49,400 nt of DNA, taken from the NCBI GenBank assembly GCA_022823725.1, contig JAJEHL010000039.1, forward strand, positions 71,632 to 121,031. Direction: 5' to 3'. The position numbers and the translations under genes are program-made. Under the pieces are notes generated by a model. The model had not been told where the DNA came from and did no database searches. It was given only the letters and a program-made list of their open reading frames with translations. The stretch is from Candidatus Latescibacterota bacterium. Lineage in GTDB: Bacteria; Latescibacterota; UBA2968. Each line of letters starts with the position of its first letter. Within the stretch, counting starts at the first letter, position 1. Positions 8,290 through 18,467 of the stretch are shown piece after piece.

Positions 8290-11200
8290 ATGAACATTTT
8301 TGATTTTGACACATCCGGCGCGCAAGACGCGCTTGCACAGGCGGGATTTCGAGATGTTGAACGCGCGTTGCACAATCTCGAAGAATTGACCGAGTTAGAG
8401 GCTGATGGTCAACTCTCCGATAATTTTTTTTCTGCGTTAATCGATGCGCCCGACCCCGATATGGCGCTGCATAATTTTGTGCGCATCGTGCAGGCTGATC
8501 GCGCGTCGTTTTTGCACACGCTCAATGAGTATCCCGAGTTGTGGCGCATGTTGTTGTGCGTTTTGGGTAGTAGTCCTTTTATGGCTGATATGCTGGTGCG
8601 CGATCCCGATATTTTGGACTGGTTGATCGATGCCCCGGATCGCATTGCACAATCGTGTGAGAAAGAACAATTGCTGGCGTCTTTTGATCGGGCTGTCGAG
8701 GCTGTGGATACGCGCGAAGACAAACTCAATACTGTTCGGCGAAGTGCGCGACGCGAGTTGTTGCGTATTGGCGTGGGCGATCTGGCTGGTGGTCGCGCCA
8801 TTCAGTATGTTGCGGCTGATTTGTCGGTTTTGGCAGATGTGTGTTTGCAAAAGCTGATTGATATTTTGTTGCCCGACCTGCAAGCGCGTTATGGCATGCC
8901 GCGAAATGGTGATGGGCAGCCCGTGGAATTTGCGATTTTTGGGCTGGGCAAGTTGGGCGGTATGGAGCTTAATTTTAGTTCGGATATTGACTTGATGTTT
9001 GTCTATAGTGCCGAGGGCAATACGGATGGCGAACGCTCTGTGACCAATCAGGAGTTTTTCTCCCGATTGTGTGAGCAAATTGTGCGCGTGGCAACAGAGG
9101 TGACGCCAGAGGGGTTTTTATATCGCATGGATATGCGCCTGCGTCCCGATGGCGCGGCTGGCGCGCTTGTGATGCCTCTTGCCGGATATGAGGGCTATTA
9201 TATGCGGCGGGGCGAATTGTGGGAGCGGCAGATGTTGATCAAGTCCCGTTGTTGTGCCGGGTCTGAACATCTGGGACAGCGATTTTTGAATATGGTAGAA
9301 CCCTTTGTTTTTCCGCGCTATTTTGATACCAGTCCGGCAACGGAGATCAACCGCATTAAGGCGCGCATAGAAGATCAGATTGGAAGCAAAGGGCAGCGCG
9401 AAACGCATCTGAAGTTGCGCTCTGGAGGCATCCGGGATATCGAATTTATTGTGCAGTGTTTGCAATTGTTGGTGGGGCGCATACACGAGAATGCGCGATC
9501 GGACAATACGCTCGAGGCTATTCGGCAGTTGCAACGGGTATCTGCGCTGTCGGGTAAGGAAGCCGATCAACTAAGGGATGCTTACGTATTTTTCAGGCGT
9601 TTGGAACACCGATTGCAGATGATGCACAACCGCAGTGATTATTCGCTGCCCGAAGGGGAGGATGAACAGGGTGTATTGGCGCGCGCGATGGATATAGGAT
9701 CTGCTGAGGCGTATCGCAAAATACTGGATGTCCATTTGAAGGCTGTGCAGGAGGTGTATGCCCTGGTCTTTACGGAGGCGCGAGAAAGCGAGGGCCGTTC
9801 TATAGGCGCGCTGGTAAATATGGAAATAGGCGATGCAGAGGCCAGCGGATTGTTAGAAGAGATAGGGTTTGATCGACCGGGCGAAGCGCATCGCAATCTC
9901 ATTTATCTGGCTTTTGGACATGTGCCGCGGATTCGGGGCACGCGGGCGCGTCAGAGCTTTACAGAGCTGGCACCGGCATTGATGCAGGCACTTCAGGAGT
10001 CAGCCGATCCCGATCAGGGGTTGAGCAATCTGGAGAATCTGGTGTCTGCTTATGGGGCTGGCGATATGTTTTTCAGAATTTTGGAAACTCATGAAGGATT
10101 TCGCCAACTGATGTTGTCACTGTGTGTTGGCAGCCAATTTCTGGTGCAGGTGATGACGCGCAACCCCGGATTGCTCGATTGGCTGGTTCGCCCAGAGGTT
10201 TTGTATCTGGACCCAGAGGCAGAAGTGTTGCATCTCAGCCCGGGTGTGGACGCTTTGCAAGAACAATTTCGAGCAGAGATTGAACGGTATGGCGATACTC
10301 CCGAATTGGTGAGTGCGCTAAACAGGATAAAACATCGCGAGTTGCTGCGCTTTGGCACGCGCAATCTCGTGGGCCTGACCGATACGTTTGAAACATTTGA
10401 GGCGCTGACGATGTTGGCCGATGCGGTTGTGCAGGCGGTTTATGAGGTGGTTTATGCGCGCTTGGTTGAAAAGCGCGGGGTGCCGCGCAATCGCAGCGGT
10501 GAGGAGGTCGGGTTTGTGGTTCTGGGTCTGGGTAAGATGGGTGGGGGCGAGTTGAGTTTTGGTTCGGATCTGGATATCGTATTTGTATATGGGGAAGATG
10601 GCGAAACAGATGGTGCAAGGCCGCAGGGAAATTTGCAATTTTTCATCGATCTGGCACAGCAGATGATCGCGGTGCTAGAGCAGAATACGCCACAGGGAAA
10701 GCTCTATCCAGTGGATCCGAGGTTGCGTCCCGAGGGGGCGAGCGGGCTTTTGGCACTGTCTTTGGAATCTTATAGTCGCTATTTGGATACGCGCGCGTCC
10801 ACATGGGAGCGCCTGGCATTGTCTCGCAGCCGGGTCGTCGCTGGCGATGCAGTTTTGGGAGAAAAGCTGTTGAATTTGTTTGAGCCTTTTGTCGTGGGTA
10901 GCGGGTTTTCAGATGAAGAAGTTGCCACAATGCTGGATATTCGCAAGAAGATGGAGCGCAAAGAGGGGCAAAGATCTCGTAAAGTGTTGAGTATTAAAAC
11001 AGATGCGGGAGGGATTGTAGATATTGAGTTTATTGCACAAATTTTGCAGTTGAAGTTCGCCAAAGATCATCCGGAGTTGCGCAGTGCCAATACGCTTGAA
11101 GCACTGAGAAGATTGGTAGAAGGCGGGTTTTTAGGAGCAGAAGATGCACAACGTCTTCAGCAAGCGTATGTGTTTTTGCGTACTGTAGAAAAAGTGATCA

Positions 11201-11367
11201 GACGCCAGGATGAACAGGCACGTACCCATTTGCCGACTGAAGACCGCGCGTTGACAGCAGTGGCCCGGGCTATGGGGTTTGATACGGCTGAGGTGTTTGA
11301 AGATGTTTTGAAGGATGATATGGCACAGACACGAGCGATTTTTGAGCGGGTGGTAAATACCGCGTAG
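8290..11367 (+). CDS. glnE: bifunctional glutamine synthetase adenylyltransferase / deadenylase
   Basis: A 1025-residue GlnE, full length for the family. It attaches AMP to, and removes it from, the active-site tyrosine of glutamine synthetase under control of PII. Two nucleotidyltransferase domains are visible. The N-terminal adenylyl-removase domain has GLGKLGGMELNFSSDIDLM at about 218-236. The C-terminal adenylyltransferase domain has the paralogous GLGKMGGGELSFGSDLDIV near 745-765. Both keep the G-S/SSD-x-D metal motif. The gene lies 93 bases after glnB, separated by repeats and a palindrome, and ends before a strong terminator. The ribosome binding site is weak (GGATATCC), consistent with low expression. 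Confidence 0.96.
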   Translation: MNIFDFDTSGAQDALAQAGFRDVERALHNLEELTELEADGQLSDNFFSALIDAPDPDMALHNFVRIVQADRASFLHTLNEYPELWRMLLCVLGSSPFMADMLVRDPDILDWLIDAPDRIAQSCEKEQLLASFDRAVEAVDTREDKLNTVRRSARRELLRIGVGDLAGGRAIQYVAADLSVLADVCLQKLIDILLPDLQARYGMPRNGDGQPVEFAIFGLGKLGGMELNFSSDIDLMFVYSAEGNTDGERSVTNQEFFSRLCEQIVRVATEVTPEGFLYRMDMRLRPDGAAGALVMPLAGYEGYYMRRGELWERQMLIKSRCCAGSEHLGQRFLNMVEPFVFPRYFDTSPATEINRIKARIEDQIGSKGQRETHLKLRSGGIRDIEFIVQCLQLLVGRIHENARSDNTLEAIRQLQRVSALSGKEADQLRDAYVFFRRLEHRLQMMHNRSDYSLPEGEDEQGVLARAMDIGSAEAYRKILDVHLKAVQEVYALVFTEARESEGRSIGALVNMEIGDAEASGLLEEIGFDRPGEAHRNLIYLAFGHVPRIRGTRARQSFTELAPALMQALQESADPDQGLSNLENLVSAYGAGDMFFRILETHEGFRQLMLSLCVGSQFLVQVMTRNPGLLDWLVRPEVLYLDPEAEVLHLSPGVDALQEQFRAEIERYGDTPELVSALNRIKHRELLRFGTRNLVGLTDTFETFEALTMLADAVVQAVYEVVYARLVEKRGVPRNRSGEEVGFVVLGLGKMGGGELSFGSDLDIVFVYGEDGETDGARPQGNLQFFIDLAQQMIAVLEQNTPQGKLYPVDPRLRPEGASGLLALSLESYSRYLDTRASTWERLALSRSRVVAGDAVLGEKLLNLFEPFVVGSGFSDEEVATMLDIRKKMERKEGQRSRKVLSIKTDAGGIVDIEFIAQILQLKFAKDHPELRSANTLEALRRLVEGGFLGAEDAQRLQQAYVFLRTVEKVIRRQDEQARTHLPTEDRALTAVARAMGFDTAEVFEDVLKDDMAQTRAIFERVVNTA

Positions 11368-11395
11368 ATGCAGGGCATGTTGTATCGGATAGGAA

Positions 11396-11431
11396 AGGCG
11401 GTCCAGGAAATGGGATCGCCTTTATTTTTTT
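11396..11431 (+). terminator. rho-independent terminator of glnE
   Basis: AGGCGGTCC (11396-11404) pairs with GGATCGCCT (11413-11421) with one G-T pair and an eight-base loop, followed by TTATTTTTTT. The T-tract overlaps the stop codon of the convergent APH-like gene. Confidence 0.85.
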
Positions 11432-12405
11432 AAATACGCGCGGAATTTGTTTGTCAGGGGGTGGTCGGAGAGGGGCTGAGATATATGGTTTTTATGTTGT
11501 GTCAGGCGGGTTTTGGTATTTTTCCAGTGTGGCGTTGTCAAGCATATATGGGCTGCGGATATGTGATAGATGAGGTGATGTGCATCGAGGCGCAGAAGGA
11601 TGGTTTCGATTGAAGTCGAGTACAATTTTGATGCAAAATGTGCGTAGTGTTGGGCAAGCGATGGCGTGAGGAGACCAATGATGCGGCCGCGGGGATTGTG
11701 CGCGCCGAGTGATGTGGTGTATTGTATCAGGCGGCGTTCGGGCCAATCATAGCCAATTTTGGCGAGTTCGAGAACTGTTGCCGTTTCTGGATTTGGGCAG
11801 GCGATGTTGCGGGCGTTATAGTCGGTGGGGCCGAGTACTGGCGGTGCCTGGATAAGTTCGTTTACAAGGGTTTCCCAGGTGGATAGCAGATCTGGGGCAT
11901 TGGGGGCGCGTACGAGTATGGGAAGCGTTTCAGTGAGTGATTGGGTGGTGTTGTGCCACTGTTCGCGCAAGTCATCTGCGCTGCATCCGGGCGCGATGTG
12001 CGGGATGAATTTGGATCTGTGTTTGTAAAATGCTTTTTCAAGTGCGCAAAGGGTGTTGATGACGGTGTGTGCAAATGGTTTGGGGTCCGTGATCTGGCAG
12101 ATGTCGTCGAGGGTGTGATTGCCACACCATTCGTAGATGACCATGTCGTGGTCGGTCGCGATGATGCGGGGGACCGATACGCCATTGGCGAGCAGAAGAT
12201 CTGTAACCTTTTGTTCAACGGCGAGCAAGTGGTATGGTTTGCCGCGTGTGAGCGGCGCAAAGATGTGGTGTTTTACCGCAAATACCGAGCGGTCAGTCGT
12301 GACTTTCCAGACTGCGTGCGCCCGAGTTTCGGAGAGCGGTTCGATTTTTGCAATGGTCTGTTCGGGTAGTTTATTGCGGAATAGATGGTTAATGTTTTCG
12401 GTCAT
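11422..12405 (-). CDS. APH-fold phosphotransferase-like protein
   Basis: A 327-residue protein with the aminoglycoside/choline kinase fold. The N-lobe has a strand with an invariant-type lysine (SVFAVKHH) and a hinge region (MVIYEWCGNHTLDDI). The catalytic loop reads LGPTDYNARNI, where families normally have H-G-D-x-x-x-x-N; D and N are kept but the His is Thr. The usual D of the metal loop (VIDFE...) is Glu in VLELAKIGYDWPERR. It may act on a small molecule or be a degenerate kinase. ATG 12405 overlaps the DUF362 gene by 17 bases; longer starts would add unrelated sequence. It is the last gene of the yej operon. Confidence 0.65.
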   Translation of the reverse strand: MTENINHLFRNKLPEQTIAKIEPLSETRAHAVWKVTTDRSVFAVKHHIFAPLTRGKPYHLLAVEQKVTDLLLANGVSVPRIIATDHDMVIYEWCGNHTLDDICQITDPKPFAHTVINTLCALEKAFYKHRSKFIPHIAPGCSADDLREQWHNTTQSLTETLPILVRAPNAPDLLSTWETLVNELIQAPPVLGPTDYNARNIACPNPETATVLELAKIGYDWPERRLIQYTTSLGAHNPRGRIIGLLTPSLAQHYAHFASKLYSTSIETILLRLDAHHLIYHISAAHICLTTPHWKNTKTRLTQHKNHISQPLSDHPLTNKFRAYLKK

Positions 12406-13678
12406 GGGCGTGCAGGATGTTTTCTCTTTTTCGGGACTGGATGAACTCAGGGGCTTCAACAATGCAATCGCGCAAGATGCCGAGCGAATCCCACAGGGCT
12501 TGCAGATTCGTTTTTTTGAGTTTGGAAGAAGCGTCGCCCACATCGGGAAAGCCCTGTGCGTCGGGGGTGAGGTGTTCCCAGTTGCGGAAGAGGCGGCCCC
12601 AGTCGCTGTTTAGCACATCTTGCATTTTGTTTTTGGCATGGAAAGGATACCAGAAGCTGTCGTGGTAGAGTACCGAAGCCATATAAGCCCAGGGTGCGAG
12701 GATGGTTTTGAGCGACCATTCGATGGGTTTTTTGAGGCCCCCCCAGTAGATCTTGTGCTGCATTTTAGAGGCAAAGGTCATTTTTTTGTACGGGCCGACA
12801 AAGTCCCAGTTTTCTTCTGCGGCGTCCAGATCACCTGCAATTTCGATTTGGGAGGGATCTCCGCATCCCAGGCCCAGATCATGTGCCATGCGGATGTATT
12901 TGATTGAAAGTGGATCAAAGCCCATCATTTTGGCGGCGACTGCGTCAATGGCGACCTGGTCGGCACTGGCGAGGATGACGTTTTTGGTGTGGGGGATCAT
13001 ACACCGCGGACCGGGACCATCGCCTGCAAAGGTGCCGTCCATAACTGCGAAGACACCGCGATGGATTTTCTTTTGTATCATGAGCAGATCGACGAGGGTT
13101 TCGTGAATGACCGGGTGGGTCCAGTGGCGACGCTCGTTGAGCAGGCCGCCAAAGGCATTTTTCATGGCGCCTGTGGTGGTAGTAAAGACATGGGTTTTGA
13201 CGGTGGGGAAATGGATGATGTTTTCATCGAGAAAGCGTTTGGGAATGTGAAAGCCCTTGGGATAGACTTCGTTCAGGCAGAAAAATTTTTCAGTTAGGTC
13301 GCCGACGGCATCGCGTATGTTGATCCATTCTTCGCCTTCGTAGAGATGTATGTTTCTCAAGCCGTGCGCTTCGATGACGGGGAGGTGTTTGTTTTCTTTT
13401 TCGCCCAAATGCGCGTCAATGACTACGGTTCGATTGTGGCAGCCGTGAATGAGATCGGGATCGTAGCCATCGCGTTTCATGGCGCGGATAACACCATCGA
13501 GTTGCCAGGGGGTTGTGGAACATCCGGGAAAGAAAAAGTGCCATGAAATGTTGATTTTGAGCGCGGTTTCTACTTCTTTGGCAATTATATTCTGGTAATC
13601 CGCCAGATTGAGCAGGCGGTGGTAGTCTTCAAAAACCGTACGCGGCGATGTGCGGAGAACAGCGACTTTGCTTTGCAT
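12389..13678 (-). CDS. DUF362 domain protein
   Basis: A 429-residue DUF362 protein, recognised by HFPTVKTHVFTTTTGAMKNAFGGLL, VMDGTFAGDGPGPR and the segment ILASADQVAIDAVAAKMMGFDP. Members often carry 4Fe-4S ferredoxin domains; none is visible here (no C-x2-C-x2-C-x3-C). The biochemical role of the family is unknown. The gene follows the esterase after 15 bases and overlaps the APH-like gene, so it belongs to the yej operon. The C-terminal 120 residues are rich in Trp and basic residues and look specific to this subgroup. Confidence 0.8.
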   Translation of the reverse strand: MQSKVAVLRTSPRTVFEDYHRLLNLADYQNIIAKEVETALKINISWHFFFPGCSTTPWQLDGVIRAMKRDGYDPDLIHGCHNRTVVIDAHLGEKENKHLPVIEAHGLRNIHLYEGEEWINIRDAVGDLTEKFFCLNEVYPKGFHIPKRFLDENIIHFPTVKTHVFTTTTGAMKNAFGGLLNERRHWTHPVIHETLVDLLMIQKKIHRGVFAVMDGTFAGDGPGPRCMIPHTKNVILASADQVAIDAVAAKMMGFDPLSIKYIRMAHDLGLGCGDPSQIEIAGDLDAAEENWDFVGPYKKMTFASKMQHKIYWGGLKKPIEWSLKTILAPWAYMASVLYHDSFWYPFHAKNKMQDVLNSDWGRLFRNWEHLTPDAQGFPDVGDASSKLKKTNLQALWDSLGILRDCIVEAPEFIQSRKRENILHAHDRKH

Positions 13679-13693
13679 GGGGATCTCGAGTCA

Positions 13694-14665
13694 TCAAAGG
13701 TGTTTTTCAAATAATTGATACGCCTGTTCGCGCATGGCGTTGGGAAAATCGTGTTCGCAATCGGGGTGTTCGACAATTAGATTTTCTGTTGCACCGTAAA
13801 GTTTATATACACGCGAGGCTGCGTTGGCAACGGCATCTACACTTTGCCATTTGAAATTGCTATCGTGCAGTGGCGCGGCTATAAAACAGGGGCGAGGTGC
13901 CAGAGCCGCGATCAGGTCGTGAAAATCAAAGGGAATATCCCACAGCCGCTGGACGTAATTTTTCAATTTGGGCATATACCGATCCTGCGTCCATCCAGCG
14001 AGATTTCCGTCTTTGTAGTCTATGTAGGAATCCAATCCACAACTCGATACCACAACGCCGATGCGCGGCTCAAAGACGGCAGTATAAACCGAATTGTGCC
14101 CGCCCAGTGAGTGCCCGATTGTCCCGACTGGTCCCCGCTTTACATACGGCAGTGTTTCCAGCAAATCAATTGCCCGGATATTGTCCCAGATCGCCTTCAT
14201 GGTTCCGCTTTCATAGCCCAGGCCAAATATATCGGGCCAATATTCCGCCAGCATGGGATAGGATGGTGCTATGGTGACAAAGCCGCGCTCGGCCAATTCG
14301 CTGGCATAAGCCCGATTGGGACGGTCGCCCAATCCCACGACGGTTTTGTATCCCAATGTCGCATGCGTTGGGTGCGGACACAAGACAGCCGGACACGCGC
14401 GTCCGTCTAAAGCCTGTTTTGGGATTAGCAAATACGCCTGTGCGCGGTCGCCGGGTTCAGCGGCGTAAGTGATCATCCGCCTTATGTAAGTGCCGCAATC
14501 TACTTCTTCTACCAGATCCACGGCGAGAGGACATCGCTTTTCGTCTCCCGGTAAAGGCCCCATGATTTCCTGCGCTGCTTCGATAATTTTCGCGCGTTTA
14601 TCTTCCCATTCTGTTAGTGAAGTGAGCGGAATAATTTGACTGTTTTGACTAACGAGTTGATTCAT
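13694..14665 (-). CDS. alpha/beta hydrolase (acetyl-xylan-esterase-like)
   Basis: A 323-residue serine hydrolase with the catalytic triad visible: S186 in GTIGHSLGGHN, probable D268 in APLHDSNF and H305 in PDCEHDFP. The oxyanion segment LCPHPTHATLG precedes it. It resembles the large group of acetylxylan-esterase or dienelactone-hydrolase-like enzymes with no signal peptide, so it acts in the cytoplasm. ATG 14665 overlaps the yejF stop by four bases (ATGA), suggesting translational coupling. A plausible job is de-esterifying the imported solute, which is inference from the operon. Confidence 0.8.
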   Translation of the reverse strand: MNQLVSQNSQIIPLTSLTEWEDKRAKIIEAAQEIMGPLPGDEKRCPLAVDLVEEVDCGTYIRRMITYAAEPGDRAQAYLLIPKQALDGRACPAVLCPHPTHATLGYKTVVGLGDRPNRAYASELAERGFVTIAPSYPMLAEYWPDIFGLGYESGTMKAIWDNIRAIDLLETLPYVKRGPVGTIGHSLGGHNSVYTAVFEPRIGVVVSSCGLDSYIDYKDGNLAGWTQDRYMPKLKNYVQRLWDIPFDFHDLIAALAPRPCFIAAPLHDSNFKWQSVDAVANAASRVYKLYGATENLIVEHPDCEHDFPNAMREQAYQLFEKHL

Positions 14666-16278
14666 TGGTCCTCCCCATCGACAACATCGATATCATAAGC
14701 CGCTGTAATCAATTCCCGCGTGTAATCCGTTTGTGGATTTGCAAATACGGTTTCTGTTGCGCCGTGTTCTACAACGACGCCATCCTTCATTACGACGAGT
14801 TCATTGGCCAGTGCGCGCACGACCCGCAAGTCGTGGCTGATAAATAAATAAGCCAGATCGTGGTCTTTTTGCAAGCGTCGAAGTAAGTCGATAATTTGCG
14901 ATTGTACGGTCATGTCCAGCGCACTTGTGGGTTCGTCCAGGACCACAAATCGGGGGCGCAATACCATCGCGCGGGCAATGGCGATGCGCTGCCGTTGGCC
15001 GCCTGAGAACTCGTGTGGAAAGCGATCCATCATTTCGGATTCAAGCCCTACTTCGTCCATTATTTCTGCTACGAGGTCTCGGCGTTTGTGATCGCTGCCT
15101 CCTATGTTGTGAACCCGCAACCCTTCGGCAATAATGTGAAAGACCGATAGGCGCGGGCTTAAGGACCCGAAGGGGTCTTGAAAAACAATTTGCATCTCTC
15201 GTCTTAAGGGACGCAGTGTCTTGCTCGGCAGGCTCTGAATGCCCTGTCCGTTAAACTCGATCGGTCCCTGACTGCTCAGCAATCGCAACAGAGCCAATCC
15301 CAATGTTGTTTTGCCTGAGCCAGATTCGCCGACAACGCCGACGGTATGCCCGGCGCGAATGGTTACTGAAATGCCATCTACGGCTTTTATATGCCCGATG
15401 GTTCGCCGCAAAAATCCCCGCTGAATGGGGAACCACACTTTCAGATTATCCGCTTCGACCACAATGGGTGCAGAGCCATTCAGCGCGGATGCGGTTCCCT
15501 TTGGTTGTGCATTCAGAAGTTTTTGTGTATAGGTGTGTTGCGGTTGCTCGAAGATGCGCGCGGTGTCTCCTTCTTCTACAATTTTTCCCTGTGTCATTAC
15601 ATAGACGCGATCCGCCACATGCCGCACGATTGTCAGGTCGTGCGTGATGAGCAAAATCGCCATGCCAAATTCGTCTTGCAGGTCTTTGAGCAAGTTTAAA
15701 ATTTGTGCCTGGATGGTCACATCCAGCGCAGTTGTAGGCTCATCGGCAATGAGCAAATCCGGCTCATTGGCCAGGGCCATGGCGATCATCACGCGTTGCC
15801 GCTGACCGCCCGATAGCTGGTGGGGATAAGATTTGAGGCGCGTTTCGGGATCGGGCAAGCCTACTTTTCCCAATAAGTTGAGCGTGTGTTCACGCGCTTG
15901 CTCCCGCGTCATTTTGCGGTGCAACATCAGGGTTTCGCCGATTTGTTTCTCAATGGTATGCAACGGATTCAACGAGGTCATCGGCTCCTGAAAAATCATC
16001 GCAATGCGGTCGCCGCGCAGTTGTTGCAGCCGCTCTTGTGGCGCGCCCAGCATTTCTTCTCCGTCAAATTGCACGCTGCCGTGTGGATGTACAGCGCGTG
16101 GATAGGGTAGCAATTGCATTACGGAAAGTGCCGAGACGGATTTGCCTGAACCCGATTCGCCTACCAGCGCGACGGTTTCGCCTTTTTCAATGTGAAATGA
16201 TACGCCGCGCACAGCTTCGACGACCTGGTCTTCGAGATGAAAATGTACGCCCAAATTTTGAACGTTCAGCAAGCTCAC
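14662..16278 (-). CDS. yejF: ABC importer ATP-binding protein with two ATPase domains
   Basis: A 538-residue fused ATPase energising the YejABEF importer (oligopeptides, microcin C in E. coli). Each half has a Walker A (GESGSGKS near 40, GESGSGKT near 318), a signature ([16 protein letters not shown]), a Walker B ([24 protein letters not shown]) and an H-loop (THD, SHD). An oligopeptide-transporter C-terminal segment follows the first half ([15 protein letters not shown]). The start overlaps yejE by four bases. All catalytic motifs are intact. Confidence 0.95.
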   Translation of the reverse strand: MSLLNVQNLGVHFHLEDQVVEAVRGVSFHIEKGETVALVGESGSGKSVSALSVMQLLPYPRAVHPHGSVQFDGEEMLGAPQERLQQLRGDRIAMIFQEPMTSLNPLHTIEKQIGETLMLHRKMTREQAREHTLNLLGKVGLPDPETRLKSYPHQLSGGQRQRVMIAMALANEPDLLIADEPTTALDVTIQAQILNLLKDLQDEFGMAILLITHDLTIVRHVADRVYVMTQGKIVEEGDTARIFEQPQHTYTQKLLNAQPKGTASALNGSAPIVVEADNLKVWFPIQRGFLRRTIGHIKAVDGISVTIRAGHTVGVVGESGSGKTTLGLALLRLLSSQGPIEFNGQGIQSLPSKTLRPLRREMQIVFQDPFGSLSPRLSVFHIIAEGLRVHNIGGSDHKRRDLVAEIMDEVGLESEMMDRFPHEFSGGQRQRIAIARAMVLRPRFVVLDEPTSALDMTVQSQIIDLLRRLQKDHDLAYLFISHDLRVVRALANELVVMKDGVVVEHGATETVFANPQTDYTRELITAAYDIDVVDGEDQ

Positions 16279-17381
16279 GCGCTATTGCCCTCCGTTTGCG
16301 ACAGGGTCTTGCGGACATCGAACGCATCGCGCACGGCCTCGCCGATAAATACGAGTAGCGACAACATAATTGCCAGGACAAAAAATCCAGATAGACCCAG
16401 CCAGGGAGCCTGCAAATTGCGCTTGCCCTGATTGAGCAATTCTCCCAGCGAGGGAGAGGGGGGTGGAAGGCCAAAACCGAGAAAGTCCAGCGAGGTCAAT
16501 ACCGTGACAGATCCCACCAGCACAAAGGGCAAGAAGGTCAGTGTTGCTACCATGGCATTGGGCAAAACGTGCCGCCACATAATTGTCAGATCACTGACAC
16601 CCAGAGCGCGTGCGGCGCGTACAAAATCGAAATTGCGCGCCCGCAAAAACTCGGCTCGCACCACGCCGACCAGGCGCATCCAGGAGAATAGCAACATAAT
16701 GAGCAAGAGTGTCCAAAAAGTTGGCTCAATAATGCTGGCGATAATAATGAGGATAAACAGGGTTGGTAGCCCGCCCCAAATTTCGATAAATCTTTGAAAA
16801 ATGAGATCGACCCACCCTCCCAAATAGCCCTGTACTGCGCCGGCTGCAATACCTACTACGGAACTGAATACCGTGAGCGCGAGGGCAAATAAGACCGATA
16901 ACCGAAATCCGTAGAGCAACCGCGAGGTTACATCACGCGCCTGATCATCGGTGCCCAGATAGTTTTGTATAGAAGGTGGTGCAGGGGCTGGATGTTTGAG
17001 GTCGTAGTTGATTGTATCGTATCGAAATGGCACCAGAGGCCAGATGATCCATCCGTCTTTTTCAATTAGTTCTTGTACAAACGGATCGCGGTACTCGGCT
17101 TCGGTTTCAAAATCGCCGCCAAAAAGCGTTTCGGGGTAGGCTTTTAATACTGGAAAATAAAACATCCCCTTGTGTCGAACCAAAAGGGGTTTGTCATTGG
17201 CGATAAATTCTGCTGGCAAGCTCAAGCCGAACAGGACGAGAAAAACCCACAGGCTATAATAGCCGCGTCGATTTGCCTTAAAATTGTCCAGACGTCGGCG
17301 CGTGAGGCTCGATATTCGAAAACCCCAAAACCGGTCTTCGCGGTCAGTTCGAGTGCTATACTTCTCTGCTTTCAAAATCAA
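16275..17381 (-). CDS. yejE: ABC importer permease, YejE type
   Basis: A 368-residue inner-membrane permease. The N-terminus has the YejE hallmark [20 protein letters not shown] and a long periplasmic loop (about 60-145, with ANDKPLLV and YDTINYD). It is followed by the BPD_transp_1 core of about five helices and the EAA loop ([25 protein letters not shown]). It pairs with YejB. It starts 26 bases inside yejB, and its stop overlaps yejF. The length agrees with E. coli YejE. Confidence 0.94.
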   Translation of the reverse strand: MILKAEKYSTRTDREDRFWGFRISSLTRRRLDNFKANRRGYYSLWVFLVLFGLSLPAEFIANDKPLLVRHKGMFYFPVLKAYPETLFGGDFETEAEYRDPFVQELIEKDGWIIWPLVPFRYDTINYDLKHPAPAPPSIQNYLGTDDQARDVTSRLLYGFRLSVLFALALTVFSSVVGIAAGAVQGYLGGWVDLIFQRFIEIWGGLPTLFILIIIASIIEPTFWTLLLIMLLFSWMRLVGVVRAEFLRARNFDFVRAARALGVSDLTIMWRHVLPNAMVATLTFLPFVLVGSVTVLTSLDFLGFGLPPPSPSLGELLNQGKRNLQAPWLGLSGFFVLAIMLSLLVFIGEAVRDAFDVRKTLSQTEGNSA

Positions 17382-18462
17382 TCCTCGGATCTACCAGTGT
17401 ATAAGTCAAGTCACTTACCAATTGCATCACCAATCCCAGCAGGGTAAAAAAGTAAAGCGTGGCAAACATGATTGGATAATCGCGGTTGACCGTTGCTTCA
17501 TAGCCCAGGAGGCCCAGGCCATCGAGTGAAAAGATTATCTCGGTCAATAGCGAACCCGTGAACAAGATGTTGACAAATGCACTCGGGAATCCCGCGATTA
17601 CAATGAGCATTGCATTGCGAAAAACGTGACCGTACAATACGCGACGCTCTTCCAATCCCTTTGCCCGTGCTGTCATGACGTATTGTTTGTTGATTTCATC
17701 CAGAAACGAATTTTTTGTCAGGAGGGTCAATCCGGCAAATCCACCAATTACCATGGATGCGATGGGCAGTGCGAGGTGCCAGAAATAATCGGTAATTTTG
17801 TGAAATAGGCCAAACTGATCCCATTCGGGGGAGGTCAATCCCCGCAGTGGAAAAAAGTCGAAATAACTGCCGCCGGCAAATAATACGATTAAGAAGATCG
17901 CAAACATAAATCCCGGCACGGCATTGCCTATGACGATCACGCCCGAGGTCCATACGTCGAATTTGGATCCGTCGCGCACGGCTTTGGTCACGCCCAGTGG
18001 TATGGAGATCAGGTAAACGAGCAATGTTGTCCACAAGCCGAGGGAGATCGACACGGGCATTTTGTCCAGGACGATATCGACAACGGTTTGATCGCGATAA
18101 AAACTTTCGCCAAAGTCGAATTGCAAATAGCGCACGATCATCTGATAGAAGCGTTCATGCGCCGGTTTGTCAAAGCCATACATCCGCTCCAATTCCGCGA
18201 TGAGTTCGGGATCAAGCCCCTGCGCGCCGCGGTATTTGCTCGTCGATCCTTCACTGCGCTGTCGCGAGGTTTGGGAGGATGATAGTTCGCCGCCATCGCC
18301 GCCCACGCGGGCAGACGCATCTACTTCATGGCCCTGTATCTGTGCAATGGCTTGCTCAACAGGTCCACCAGGCGCGGCTTGTATGATCAAAAAATTGATC
18401 ACCATGACGCCGAGTAGTGTTGGGAAGAATAGCAAAAAGCGTCTTAAAATATAGGATCCCAT
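17356..18462 (-). CDS. yejB: ABC importer permease, YejB type
   Basis: A 368-residue inner-membrane permease. It begins [20 protein letters not shown] with a first transmembrane helix, as in E. coli YejB. The Ser/Gly/Gln-rich insert around residues 45-75 (periplasmic loop, ending [21 protein letters not shown]) is typical of YejB. The EAA loop reads [25 protein letters not shown], and it ends [10 protein letters not shown] longer frame reaches 18639 but would run into yejA; ATG 18462 lies five bases after the yejA stop and matches family starts. Confidence 0.95.
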   Translation of the reverse strand: MGSYILRRFLLFFPTLLGVMVINFLIIQAAPGGPVEQAIAQIQGHEVDASARVGGDGGELSSSQTSRQRSEGSTSKYRGAQGLDPELIAELERMYGFDKPAHERFYQMIVRYLQFDFGESFYRDQTVVDIVLDKMPVSISLGLWTTLLVYLISIPLGVTKAVRDGSKFDVWTSGVIVIGNAVPGFMFAIFLIVLFAGGSYFDFFPLRGLTSPEWDQFGLFHKITDYFWHLALPIASMVIGGFAGLTLLTKNSFLDEINKQYVMTARAKGLEERRVLYGHVFRNAMLIVIAGFPSAFVNILFTGSLLTEIIFSLDGLGLLGYEATVNRDYPIMFATLYFFTLLGLVMQLVSDLTYTLVDPRIDFESREV

Positions 18463-18467
18463 AACAC

